A stretch of DNA of 21,793 nt from Acetobacteraceae bacterium. Its GTDB lineage: Bacteria; Pseudomonadota; Alphaproteobacteria; Acetobacterales; Acetobacteraceae. Below are positions 7,917-17,349 of the stretch, in pieces. Under the pieces are notes generated by a model. That model was not told where the DNA came from. It ran no database searches and saw only the letters and a program-made list of their open reading frames with translations. A program made the position numbers and the translations under genes. The first letter of the stretch is position 1. The number at the start of each line of letters is the position of its first letter. The stretch lies in contig CANJXD010000026.1 of NCBI GenBank assembly GCA_947478535.1, positions 1 to 21,793 on the forward strand, in the 5' to 3' direction.

Positions 7917-7975
7917 ACAGTCTCGTCAACAAGGCGGGGCGGCGAAGCAAAGCGTATGCAGGATACAAGGACGGC

Positions 7976-9607
7976 ATGACCCGGGACAGCGTGATCGCCG
8001 GTGGCCGCGTATTCCGTGGGTTGGAAGGCGGCTTCGCGGAGGCCGTGGCGCTGCGCGGGGATAAGGTTCTCGCCGTGGGCAGCCTGGCGGAGGTGACCGC
8101 CGCCGCCAGCCCCGATGCGCGCCGGATCGACCTGGCCGGGCGCGTCGCCATCCCGGCCTTCAACGAAGCGCATATGCACCTGCTGCCCTACGGCCTCGCG
8201 CTGGCCGGTGTGAACCTCCGCGCGGAGCAGGTCCGCACGCTGGAGGAGACGCTGCGCCGCATCCGCGATGCCGCGAAGGAAGCGCCGAAGGGGGCGTGGG
8301 TTCTCGGCCGTGGCTATGACCACGCGGAACTCGATATCGGCCGCCACCCGACAGCGGCGGAGTTGGATGCGGCGGCTCCGGACAACCCCGTTTTCATCGT
8401 CCGCACCTGCGGGCATATGGGCGTGGCGAACAGCGCCGCGATGCGCGTGGCCGGCGTCGGCCACAACACGCCGGACCCCGAGGGCGGCGTCGTCGAACGC
8501 AAGGGCGGTGCGCTGACCGGCCTGTTCCAGGAACGGGCGATGCGCCTGATCCGGGACGTGATCCCGCCGCCGGATGAAGCGGCGATGGTCGCGGCCATCG
8601 AACGCGCGGGCAAGCACCTCGCGGGCCTCGGTTTCGCGTCGGCGACCGACATGAATGTCGGCATGATCGCTGAATTGGCGGAGGTCGTGGCCTATCGCAC
8701 CGCCTATGCCGCCGGGCGCCTGCCACTGCGCATGTGGAACGTGCTGGCCGGCAACCCCGAGGGCATCGCGGGCCTGGCGTGGGAGGCCGGGCTGCGGCCG
8801 AACCAGGGTGACGACATGCTGCGCTGGGGCGCGGTGAAGGTCTTCGCCGATGGCAGCGCCGGCGGGCTCACCGCCGCCTTTTTCGACCCCTACCTCGCCA
8901 GCGCGGGCGGTGGCACCGGCGTCTTCACTTTCCCGGATGATAAGATCCACGCCCTGCTGAAGCTGTATCATGAGCAGGGTTGGCAGCTTGATATCCACGC
9001 CATCGGCGATGCCGCGATCGAGCAGGTGCTGACGGGCATGGAAGCCGCGGACAGCGCGACGCATCCCTTCGCCGGCCGGCGCCACCGCATCGAGCATTGC
9101 GGCTTCCTCAACCGCGACCAGATGCGGCGCATGAAGGCCCGGGAAATCCTGCCGGTGCCGCAGCCCGTGTTCCTCTATGAATTTGGCGACCTCTACATCC
9201 GCAACCTCGGCCTGCCGCGCAGCGAGACCGCCTACCCCATGCGAAGCTGGCTGGAGGAAGGGCATCATCCCGCGGCTTCATCCGATTGCCCTGTCTCCGC
9301 CGTCGATCCCTTCATCAACCTGTTCACCATGATCACGCGGCAGACCAATCGCGGCACGGTGATGGGCGCGGCGGAGGCGCTGACGGTGGAGCAGGCCGTG
9401 CATTGCCAGACCTGGTGCGGCGCCTACACGCAGTTCGCGGAAGACCGGCGCGGCACGCTGGAGCCCGGGATGCTTGCCGACCTCGCCATCCTGTCGCGCG
9501 ATATTTTCGCGAGTGCGCCGGAGGAGATCCTGCACGACACGCGCGCGGACCTGACGCTGCGCGGTGGCGTTCCCATCTTCGACCGGCATGGAGAGCTTCC
9601 GGCATGA
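7976..9607 (+). CDS. YtcJ-like amidohydrolase (amidohydrolase family 3)
   Basis: The 543-residue metal-dependent hydrolase is predicted cytoplasmic, as no signal peptide is seen. Motifs in order are HMH at 66-68 in IPAFNEAHMHL, Lys288 in VKVFADGSAGG, His341 in DIHAIGDAAIE, His374 in RHRIEHCGF, and Asp437 in ASSDCPV. This is the complete ligand set of family-3 amidohydrolases, such as N-substituted formamide deformylases. Before the HxH motif a Glu (NEAH) replaces the more usual Asp (DSH). ATG 7976 is preceded by AAGGA (7967-7971) at close spacing; the frame stays open upstream, but that part overlaps the divergent receptor gene. It is the first gene of the Dpp-type operon, and its stop overlaps the permease start (ATGA). 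It probably cleaves an amide or carbamoyl bond in an imported compound; the substrate is unknown. Confidence 0.88.
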   Translation: MTRDSVIAGGRVFRGLEGGFAEAVALRGDKVLAVGSLAEVTAAASPDARRIDLAGRVAIPAFNEAHMHLLPYGLALAGVNLRAEQVRTLEETLRRIRDAAKEAPKGAWVLGRGYDHAELDIGRHPTAAELDAAAPDNPVFIVRTCGHMGVANSAAMRVAGVGHNTPDPEGGVVERKGGALTGLFQERAMRLIRDVIPPPDEAAMVAAIERAGKHLAGLGFASATDMNVGMIAELAEVVAYRTAYAAGRLPLRMWNVLAGNPEGIAGLAWEAGLRPNQGDDMLRWGAVKVFADGSAGGLTAAFFDPYLASAGGGTGVFTFPDDKIHALLKLYHEQGWQLDIHAIGDAAIEQVLTGMEAADSATHPFAGRRHRIEHCGFLNRDQMRRMKAREILPVPQPVFLYEFGDLYIRNLGLPRSETAYPMRSWLEEGHHPAASSDCPVSAVDPFINLFTMITRQTNRGTVMGAAEALTVEQAVHCQTWCGAYTQFAEDRRGTLEPGMLADLAILSRDIFASAPEEILHDTRADLTLRGGVPIFDRHGELPA

Positions 9608-10545
9608 TGCGTCATGCCGTGCAGCGCCTTATGCTCGCGGTGCCGGTGATGTTCGGTGTGCTGCTGGTCGGCTTCCTGCTGATGCAGGTGGTGCCGACGG
9701 ACCCCGCCGTGGTGCGCGCCGGCCCGAATGCGAGCCTCGAGGTGATCGAGGGGATTCGCCGCGACCTTGGCCTCGACAAGCCGATCTGGTTGCAGTTCAT
9801 CCTGTATATGGGTCGCCTCGCCCAGGGCGATCTTGGCGTGTCCATCATCAACAACGTCTCCGTCGCGCAGGAACTCGGCAACACCATCGGGCCGACGCTG
9901 GAATTGATGCTGGCGAGCCTGATCTGGTCCATCCCGCTCGGCCTGCTGCTGGGCACGGTCGGTGCCTATTGGCGCGGGTCGCTGCTGGATCGCTGCGTCA
10001 TGGCGATCAGCGTCGCCGGCGTGTCGGTGCCCGTCTTCTTCCTCGGCCTCGTGCTGATCTGGTTCGTCGGCTTCCAGTGGCAATTGCTGCCTTTCACGGG
10101 GCGCCAGGGGCCGCTCTGGACCGTCGATGGGCTGCGTGCCGTCACGCTGACGGCCATCACCCTCGGCGGTGTCTTCGTCGGCCCCGTGGCGCGGATGACG
10201 CGCACGGCGGTGCTGAATGTGCTGGGCGCTGACCATGTGCTGACGGCGCGCGCGAATGGTCTGCCGGAATACCTGGTCGTGCTGCGCCACGCGCTGCGCA
10301 ACGCCATGGTGCCAGTGGTGACGCTGATCGGCCTGCAGATCGGCTTCCTGCTCGGTGGCGCGGTGGTGACGGAAACCGTCTTCTCCTGGCCTGGGGTCGG
10401 CAGGCTCGCGGTGGGCGCCATCCTGTCCTCGGATTTCCCGATGGCGCAGGGCACCATCATCGTCCTCTCGCTCGGCTTCATCCTGGTGAACCTGACGGTG
10501 GACCTGCTGTATGGCGTGCTGGACCCGCGGGTGAGGGCGGGATGA
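9604..10545 (+). CDS. DppB/OppB-like ABC transporter permease
   Basis: This 313-residue inner-membrane permease shows the N-terminal pattern of the DppB group: a first membrane segment, then PTDPAVVRAGPNAS and LDKPIWLQFILYMGRLAQGDLGVS. It ends with the EAA-like loop ADHVLTARANGLPEY, HALRNAMVPVVTL, and the closing ETVFSWPGVGRL segment. Roughly six membrane segments can be counted. ATG 9604 overlaps the amidohydrolase stop by four bases (ATGA); ATG 9607 is the next codon and equally possible. It would pair with the DppC-like permease at 10607 and the two ATPases at 14841-16924. Confidence 0.94.
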   Translation: MMRHAVQRLMLAVPVMFGVLLVGFLLMQVVPTDPAVVRAGPNASLEVIEGIRRDLGLDKPIWLQFILYMGRLAQGDLGVSIINNVSVAQELGNTIGPTLELMLASLIWSIPLGLLLGTVGAYWRGSLLDRCVMAISVAGVSVPVFFLGLVLIWFVGFQWQLLPFTGRQGPLWTVDGLRAVTLTAITLGGVFVGPVARMTRTAVLNVLGADHVLTARANGLPEYLVVLRHALRNAMVPVVTLIGLQIGFLLGGAVVTETVFSWPGVGRLAVGAILSSDFPMAQGTIIVLSLGFILVNLTVDLLYGVLDPRVRAG

Positions 10546-10592
10546 GCGCTTCCGATGGTCGCAGGGCGCAGGGGCCAGGGGCCCCGAGCACC

Positions 10593-10598
10593 GGAGAG
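10593..10598 (+). promoter_or_regulatory. Ribosome binding site deciding the GTG start at 10607
   Basis: GGAGAG sits eight bases upstream of GTG 10607, a near-ideal spacing, and favours this GTG over ATG 10619 for the second permease. Confidence 0.5.
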
Positions 10599-10606
10599 CT
10601 GAATCG

Positions 10607-11473
10607 GTGGCGCAGACCATGAGCACCTCCGTGACAGCGCCGATGCGCCCTTCCACGCTGCGCGTCCTGTTCCGCGAACCCGCGGCGGCGGCTGCCGCGG
10701 CGCTGGTGGCGCTGACTATCCTCGCCGCCCTGCTGGCGCCCTGGATCGCGCCCTATGATCCCTTTGAGACGGACCTCATGGCGATCATGCAGCCACCGGG
10801 GGGAGACTATCTCCTCGGCACGGATGGGCAGGGGCGGGACATGCTGTCCCGCATGCTGTTCGGCCTGCGCGTCACCCTGATGATGGGCGCGCTGAGCCTT
10901 GGCTTCGGCGGTGCGCTCGGCATCGCTATGGGGTTCTGCGCCGCCTATTACCGCCCTGTCGACGGGCTGCTGATGCGGCTGGCCGATATCATGCTGTCCT
11001 TCCCCGCCATCCTGTTCGGCCTGGCGATCGCGGCCATCGCCGGGCCGGGCGTCACGGCCGTGGTCATCGCGCTGGCCGTCGCCACGGTGCCGCTGATGGC
11101 GCGCATCGCGCGGTCCACCGCGCTGGTGGTGCTCGGGCTCGACTATATCGAGGCGGCGCGGGCGCAGGGCATGGGGGATGCGCGGCTGATCTGGCGGCAT
11201 TTGATGCCGAACTGCCTGTCGCCCATCCTCGTCTTCGCCACGTTACGCTTCGGGCAGGTCATCCTGCTGGGCTCGGCCTTGTCCTTCCTCGGTCTCGGCG
11301 CGCAGGCGCCGATCGCGGAACTCGGCGCGATGGCGGCGCAGGGGCGCACCTTCCTGTTCTTCGCGCCGCATATCAGCGTCATTCCCTCCGTCGGCATCTT
11401 CGTCATCGTGCTCGCCTTCAACGTGCTCGGTGACGCGCTGCGCGACGCGCTCGACCCCAGGCTTCGCATCTGA
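10607..11473 (+). CDS. DppC/OppC-like ABC transporter permease
   Basis: This 288-residue inner-membrane protein matches the DppC group. A short cytoplasmic N-terminus leads to a first membrane segment at about 27-48. The APYDPFETDL and GTDGQGRDMLSRMLFGLR signature follows, and then the EAA loop LDYIEAARAQGMGDARLIWRH with MPNCLSPILV. The ending SFLGLGAQAPIAELGAM and ALDPRLRI is also typical. GTG 10607 is chosen for its GGAGAG site; ATG 10619 would remove four residues. A 61-bp gap separates it from the DppB-like stop. Its own stop forms a TGATG with an ATG at 11473, although the next gene probably starts later, at 11494. Confidence 0.93.
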   Translation: MAQTMSTSVTAPMRPSTLRVLFREPAAAAAAALVALTILAALLAPWIAPYDPFETDLMAIMQPPGGDYLLGTDGQGRDMLSRMLFGLRVTLMMGALSLGFGGALGIAMGFCAAYYRPVDGLLMRLADIMLSFPAILFGLAIAAIAGPGVTAVVIALAVATVPLMARIARSTALVVLGLDYIEAARAQGMGDARLIWRHLMPNCLSPILVFATLRFGQVILLGSALSFLGLGAQAPIAELGAMAAQGRTFLFFAPHISVIPSVGIFVIVLAFNVLGDALRDALDPRLRI

Positions 11474-11481
11474 TGTTCAAC

Positions 11482-11488
11482 AGGGAGA
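11482..11488 (+). promoter_or_regulatory. Ribosome binding site deciding the ATG start at 11494
   Basis: AGGGAGA ends five bases before ATG 11494. It lies inside the short extension that would follow from using ATG 11473, and it places the signal peptide directly at the N-terminus. Confidence 0.55.
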
Positions 11489-11493
11489 TTAGC

Positions 11494-13098
11494 ATGAAGA
11501 CGGGCTTCATCCGTCGCGCGGTCCTCACCGCCGCGGCCCTCATCGCCGGCGGCGCCGGGCTGCCAGCGGCCGCGCAGACCGCGCGCAACACCGCCGTCTT
11601 CCTGCGGGAGATCGATGCGGACCGCTACGACCTGCACCGCAGCACCGCCCGCAGCGCGGGTGAGGTGGTGGGCATGATGACCGATACGCTGGTCAGCATG
11701 GATTGGGACGGCCGCACCATTCGCCCGGGCCTCGCGGAAAGCTGGACCGTCTCGCCCGACGGCAAGACTTACACCTTCCTCCTGCGCCGCGACGTCACCT
11801 TCTGCGACGGCAAGCCGATGACGGCGGATGACGTCGTGTTTTCGATCAATCGCTGGATCAACCCCGCGACGCGCAGCCCCGTGGCCTGGCGCGCCGGGCC
11901 GGTGAAGGAAATCCGCGCCGTCGATGCCTATACCGTCGAATACGAACTCAACGCGCCGTTCAGCGAATTGCTGTCGCAGCTCACGCTGTTCTTCGCCGGC
12001 ATCATCGACCGCACCTCGACGGAGCGCCTCGGCGACAATTTCGGCGCGCAGGGCTTCAACGGCACGGGCCCCTATTGCTGGGCATCCTGGACGCCACGCA
12101 GCGACCTCGTGCTGACGCGCCACCCGACCTATCGCTGGGGTCCACCGATCTACGAAAACCGCGGCCCCGCGCATGTCGAGCGCATCGTCTGGCGCGTCGT
12201 GCCGGAAGCCACAGCGCGCCTCGCCGCCCTGCAGACCGGGCAGGCGGATATGACGCAGTACATCCCGCCCGTGGCCCTCGACAGCATCCGCCGCGTGCCG
12301 AGCGTGACGATCGTGACCCAGCCCAATTACTTCTGGGACTACTACCTCGGCTTCAAGGTGGACAAGCCGGTGATGAATGACCGCGCGATCCGCCGCGCCA
12401 TTCATCAGGCGGTGGACCGCAATGCGCTGACCCGCGCCGTCTGGTTCGGCCATGCGCAGCCGGCGGTGAACATCGTCAACCCGAATACGCTCGACTATGA
12501 CGCGCAGTCGGACACGCTGGTGCCACGCTTCGATGTCGCCGCCGCGCAGCGCACGCTGGATGAAGCGGGATGGCGCATGGGCACCGATGGCGTCCGCGTG
12601 AAGGATGGCCAGCGTGCCAGCTTCCTCACCTACGGCATCAACACGTTGGAGAATCAGCGCCAGGGTGAGATCATCCAGCAGGCGCTGCGCCGCGTCGGCA
12701 TCGAGATGCGCATCCAGCTGTTCGATGCGACGGTCGCCTGGGGCCGGATGGCAACGCAGGAATTCGATGCCGTTTTCCTCAGCTATCCCTACTTCTCCGC
12801 TGGTGATGCGCTGGCGCTCTACTGGCACAGCCGCGCGCGGCCGAGCCCGAACCGCATGAACTGGAACGACGCTGAGACCGATGCCTGGCTCGACGAAGCC
12901 CGCAGCGCGACGGATCCGGCCGTGCGCGCCCGCGCGCTCGCTCTGCTCCAGCGCAAGCTGGCGGAAGAAGCGCCCTGGCTGACCACGGCGCGGGAGAATC
13001 TTTATGTCGGCTTCTCCAACCGCGTGACCGGCATCCGCGCGCATGGGCTGTATGGCATCGGCGTCTATAAGGCGCTGGACATGCGGATCGTGCGCTAA
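11494..13098 (+). CDS. ABC transporter family-5 (DppA/OppA-like) substrate-binding protein, operon copy
   Basis: The 534-residue product has a signal peptide (MKTGFIRRAVLTAAALIAGG then GLPAAAQ), with cleavage likely near residue 28. The mature protein carries family-5 landmarks: GMMTDTLVSMDWDGRTIRPGLAESW, YTFLLRRDVTFCDGKPMTADDVVFSINRW, the FNGTGPYCW segment, and VERIVWRVVPEATARLAALQTGQADM in the second lobe. Starting at ATG 11494 gives a clean signal peptide; ATG 11473 would add seven charged or polar residues in front of it. It should be the main periplasmic receptor for the permeases at 9604-11473. It is clearly a different protein from the divergent receptor at 6244-7815, with little obvious identity outside family motifs, so the pair is not a recent duplication. 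Confidence 0.94.
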   Translation: MKTGFIRRAVLTAAALIAGGAGLPAAAQTARNTAVFLREIDADRYDLHRSTARSAGEVVGMMTDTLVSMDWDGRTIRPGLAESWTVSPDGKTYTFLLRRDVTFCDGKPMTADDVVFSINRWINPATRSPVAWRAGPVKEIRAVDAYTVEYELNAPFSELLSQLTLFFAGIIDRTSTERLGDNFGAQGFNGTGPYCWASWTPRSDLVLTRHPTYRWGPPIYENRGPAHVERIVWRVVPEATARLAALQTGQADMTQYIPPVALDSIRRVPSVTIVTQPNYFWDYYLGFKVDKPVMNDRAIRRAIHQAVDRNALTRAVWFGHAQPAVNIVNPNTLDYDAQSDTLVPRFDVAAAQRTLDEAGWRMGTDGVRVKDGQRASFLTYGINTLENQRQGEIIQQALRRVGIEMRIQLFDATVAWGRMATQEFDAVFLSYPYFSAGDALALYWHSRARPSPNRMNWNDAETDAWLDEARSATDPAVRARALALLQRKLAEEAPWLTTARENLYVGFSNRVTGIRAHGLYGIGVYKALDMRIVR

Positions 13099-13120
13099 GG
13101 CAATCGAAAGGGCAGGGACC

Positions 13121-14551
13121 ATGGCAACCGTCATCCGCAACGCGGACCTCGTCGTGGCTTGGGACGCAAGCACCAAGCAGCACATCTACCTGCCCGACGC
13201 CGACGTCGCCTTCGAGGGCGGCGCGCTCACCTTCGTCGGGCGCGGCTATGCCGGCCCGGCGGAGGAGGAGATCAGCGGGCGTGGCCTCATGGTCATGCCC
13301 GGCCTGGTCAACATCCACTCGCACCCATCGAGCGAGCCGATGAACAAGGGGCTGATCGATGAGATCGGCAGCCCTGGCCTGTACAACTCCTCGCTCTACG
13401 AATTCATGCCGATCTTCCGTGCGGATTCGGAAGCAGTGCCGTCCTGCGTGCGCGTGGCGCTGTCCGAATTGCTGATGTCGGGCGTGACGACGGTGGCGGA
13501 CCTGTCCATGGCGCATCCCGGCTGGATGGACCTGCTCGCGGAAAGCGGCATGCGTGTCTGCATCGCGCCGATGTTCAAATCCGCGAAGTGGTTCACCAAG
13601 AACGGCCACGTCGTCGAATACGAATGGGACGAGGCCGCGGGCGAGAAGGCGATGGCGGAAGCCTTCAGCCTGATCGAGCGCGCGGAACAGCACGAAAGCG
13701 GTCGCCTCTTCGGCATGGTGGTGCCGGCGCAGATCGACACCTGCACGGATACGCTGCTAAAGGAAAGCTTTCAGGAAGCCGGCAAGCGCGGCCTGTCCTG
13801 GCAGATCCACGCCGCGCAATCCGTCGTCGAATTCCACGAGATCACCCGCCGCCATGGCAAGACGCCGATCGGCTGGCTCGACAGCATGGGCCTGTTGTCG
13901 GACCGCAGTATCATCGGCCACGGCATCTTCCTCGACGACCATCCCTCGACGAAGTGGTCGACGGAAACCGACATGAAGCGCCTGGCGGAAACCGGCACCA
14001 CCGTTGCCCATTGCCCCACTGTCTTCGCGCGGCGCGGCATCACGCTGAAGCATTTCGGACGCTACAAGCGCAGCGGCGTGAACATGGGCCTCGGCACCGA
14101 TACCTACCCCCACAACATGCTCGATGAGATGCGCCTCGTCGCCTACCTCGCCCGCACCCAGGCGAATGATCCGCGTAGCATGACGACGACGGAGCTGTTC
14201 GACGCCGCGACCATCGGCGGCGCGAAGGCCCTGGGGCGGGAGGATATCGGCCGCCTCGCCGCCGGCTGCCGCGCCGATTTCGTGCTGGTCGATGTCACGC
14301 ATCCCCGCATGCGCCCCTCCCGCGACCCGATCCGCAGCCTGGTCTATGCGGCGGGTGATCGCGCGGTGAAGGATGTGTTCGTGGATGGCCAGAAGGTCGT
14401 CTCGAATGGCGAGGTCGTGACGATGGACTACGTCGCCGCCGCCGCGCACCTCGATGAGGCGCAGAAGCGCGTGATCGGCAACGCTCCGGGGCAGGATTGG
14501 GCGCATCGCCCGGTCGATGTCTCCTCCCCCCCGACATTCCGGTGGTCGTGA
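13121..14551 (+). CDS. SsnA/AtzA-like amidohydrolase (amidohydrolase family 1)
   Basis: This 476-residue cytoplasmic hydrolase belongs to the group with guanine deaminase, chlorohydrolases such as AtzA/TrzN, and SsnA. Metal ligands are visible: HSH at 66-68 in [10 protein letters not shown], His230 in WQIHAAQS, His267 in [12 protein letters not shown], and Asp327 in GLGTDTYP. The C-terminal beta domain returns in [11 protein letters not shown]. In many relatives the motif after the third His is HxAE with a Glu contacting a ring nitrogen; here it reads HAAQ (Gln233). ATG 13121 follows an AAAGGG/AGGGA purine-rich stretch. Its stop overlaps the next ATG (TGATG). Neighbouring genes make it the second hydrolase of this import operon, probably a deaminase or hydrolase of a ring or amide nitrogen compound. 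Confidence 0.88.
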   Translation: MATVIRNADLVVAWDASTKQHIYLPDADVAFEGGALTFVGRGYAGPAEEEISGRGLMVMPGLVNIHSHPSSEPMNKGLIDEIGSPGLYNSSLYEFMPIFRADSEAVPSCVRVALSELLMSGVTTVADLSMAHPGWMDLLAESGMRVCIAPMFKSAKWFTKNGHVVEYEWDEAAGEKAMAEAFSLIERAEQHESGRLFGMVVPAQIDTCTDTLLKESFQEAGKRGLSWQIHAAQSVVEFHEITRRHGKTPIGWLDSMGLLSDRSIIGHGIFLDDHPSTKWSTETDMKRLAETGTTVAHCPTVFARRGITLKHFGRYKRSGVNMGLGTDTYPHNMLDEMRLVAYLARTQANDPRSMTTTELFDAATIGGAKALGREDIGRLAAGCRADFVLVDVTHPRMRPSRDPIRSLVYAAGDRAVKDVFVDGQKVVSNGEVVTMDYVAAAAHLDEAQKRVIGNAPGQDWAHRPVDVSSPPTFRWS

Positions 14552-14840
14552 TGCGCCCGCTGCTTCTCGCCGTGCCGTTGCTGCTGGCAGGAGGGGCCGT
14601 GGCCCTGGCCCAGTCGCGCCAGCACCACGTCAATCTCGACCGGCAGTGCGAGGAGGTGCACGGCCCCAGCGCCCGTGCGCTGCTGCTGGACCCCCGCGAT
14701 TCCTACACCTGGCGCTGTGCGCTGGCGGATGGGCAGCGGGTCGAGATTTCCATCGACGACGCCTGCCGCCGGCAATACGGCGATGGCTGGCGCGCCCGCA
14801 TGCTCGAACGGCGGGACCCGTCCTCCTGGCGCTGCGTTCG

Positions 14841-14844
<4 letters not shown>
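14551..14844 (+). CDS. Small secreted protein with a duplicated C-x22-C (WRC) motif
   Basis: The 97-residue product has a clear Sec signal peptide ([20 protein letters not shown], cleavage likely before Q21). The mature part consists of two copies of one unit. The first runs from Cys33 with Gly38, Trp54, Arg55 and Cys56; the second from Cys72 with Gly77, Trp93, Arg94 and Cys95. Spacing is identical in both: C-x4-G-x15-W-R-C. The four cysteines are the only ones, so two periplasmic disulfides are likely. I recall similar WRC-ending repeats in secreted bacterial proteins of unknown function, but cannot name a characterised member. The ATG overlaps the amidohydrolase stop (TGATG) and the stop overlaps the ATPase GTG (GTGA), so it is an integral member of the operon. 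Function is unknown; an accessory periplasmic binder is one guess. Confidence 0.82.
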
Positions 14845-16909
<2,065 letters not shown>

Positions 16910-16924
<15 letters not shown>

Positions 16925-17320
16925 AGTTTCTCCCCGCAGCGCTTCCCACAGCGCCGCGGTATCGTGAAACACCTCATACCGTGCCACGCGCCCATCACGC
17001 AGGGTGAACAGGTTCACCACCTGCGCTGCCACCTCACGTCCCGTGGCGCGGGCGCGCCAGCGCCCCGCGAGGAGGACGACGATGCTGTCCTCACCCTGGA
17101 TGCGTTGGATCGGCGCCGCTTCCAGCACCTCGAGGTTCGCGGCCACACGGGCGAAAAACTCCCGGCATCCGGCGACGCCGTGCCAGCGTCCCGTCCAGGG
17201 CAGCAGGCCTGGCCGACCGCGATACAGGATCTCCACATCCGGCGTGACCGCAGCTTCCAGCGCGGCGGCATCGCCAGCGCGGATGGCCGCGTACCAGGCG
17301 GCGAGGGGGTCCTGTGGCAT
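16910..17320 (-). CDS. SnoaL/NTF2-like small protein
   Basis: The 136-residue product begins [21 protein letters not shown] and continues with [28 protein letters not shown] and a final [17 protein letters not shown]. This is the alpha-plus-beta cone layout of SnoaL/ketosteroid-isomerase-like proteins: an N-terminal helix, 'T.D...' strand, G-x-x-x-x-x-x-F helix and C-terminal sheet. The fold hosts both enzymes and plain ligand binders, so no reaction can be assigned. The start at 17320 is preceded on the minus strand by AGGAGA; an in-frame ATG at 17374 would overlap the EAL gene and adds a Pro/Ala leader with no such site. It lies 29 bp downstream of the EAL-domain gene in the same direction, so the two are probably cotranscribed. 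Confidence 0.78.
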
Positions 17321-17349
17321 GGCGTCTCCTGGTGCTGCGGTGGGCGCGC

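Noticed and set aside
7893..7921. A complete sigma-70 promoter for the amidohydrolase operon starting at TTGACG
   Set aside because: The hexamer at the right distance (GACAGT at 7916-7921) is a poor -10 match, so only the -35-like element and the inverted repeat are reported.
7655..7975. Longer N-terminus for the YtcJ-like amidohydrolase
   Set aside because: The extension would overlap the receptor gene and add about 107 residues ahead of the normal first beta strand; ATG 7976 has its own AAGGA site.
11143..13185. A 680-codon open frame on the minus strand
   Set aside because: It lies antisense to the DppC-like and receptor genes, which have clear family motifs. Its own translation is rich in Arg, Ala, His and Asp with no domain I recognise, as expected for an antisense frame in GC-rich DNA.
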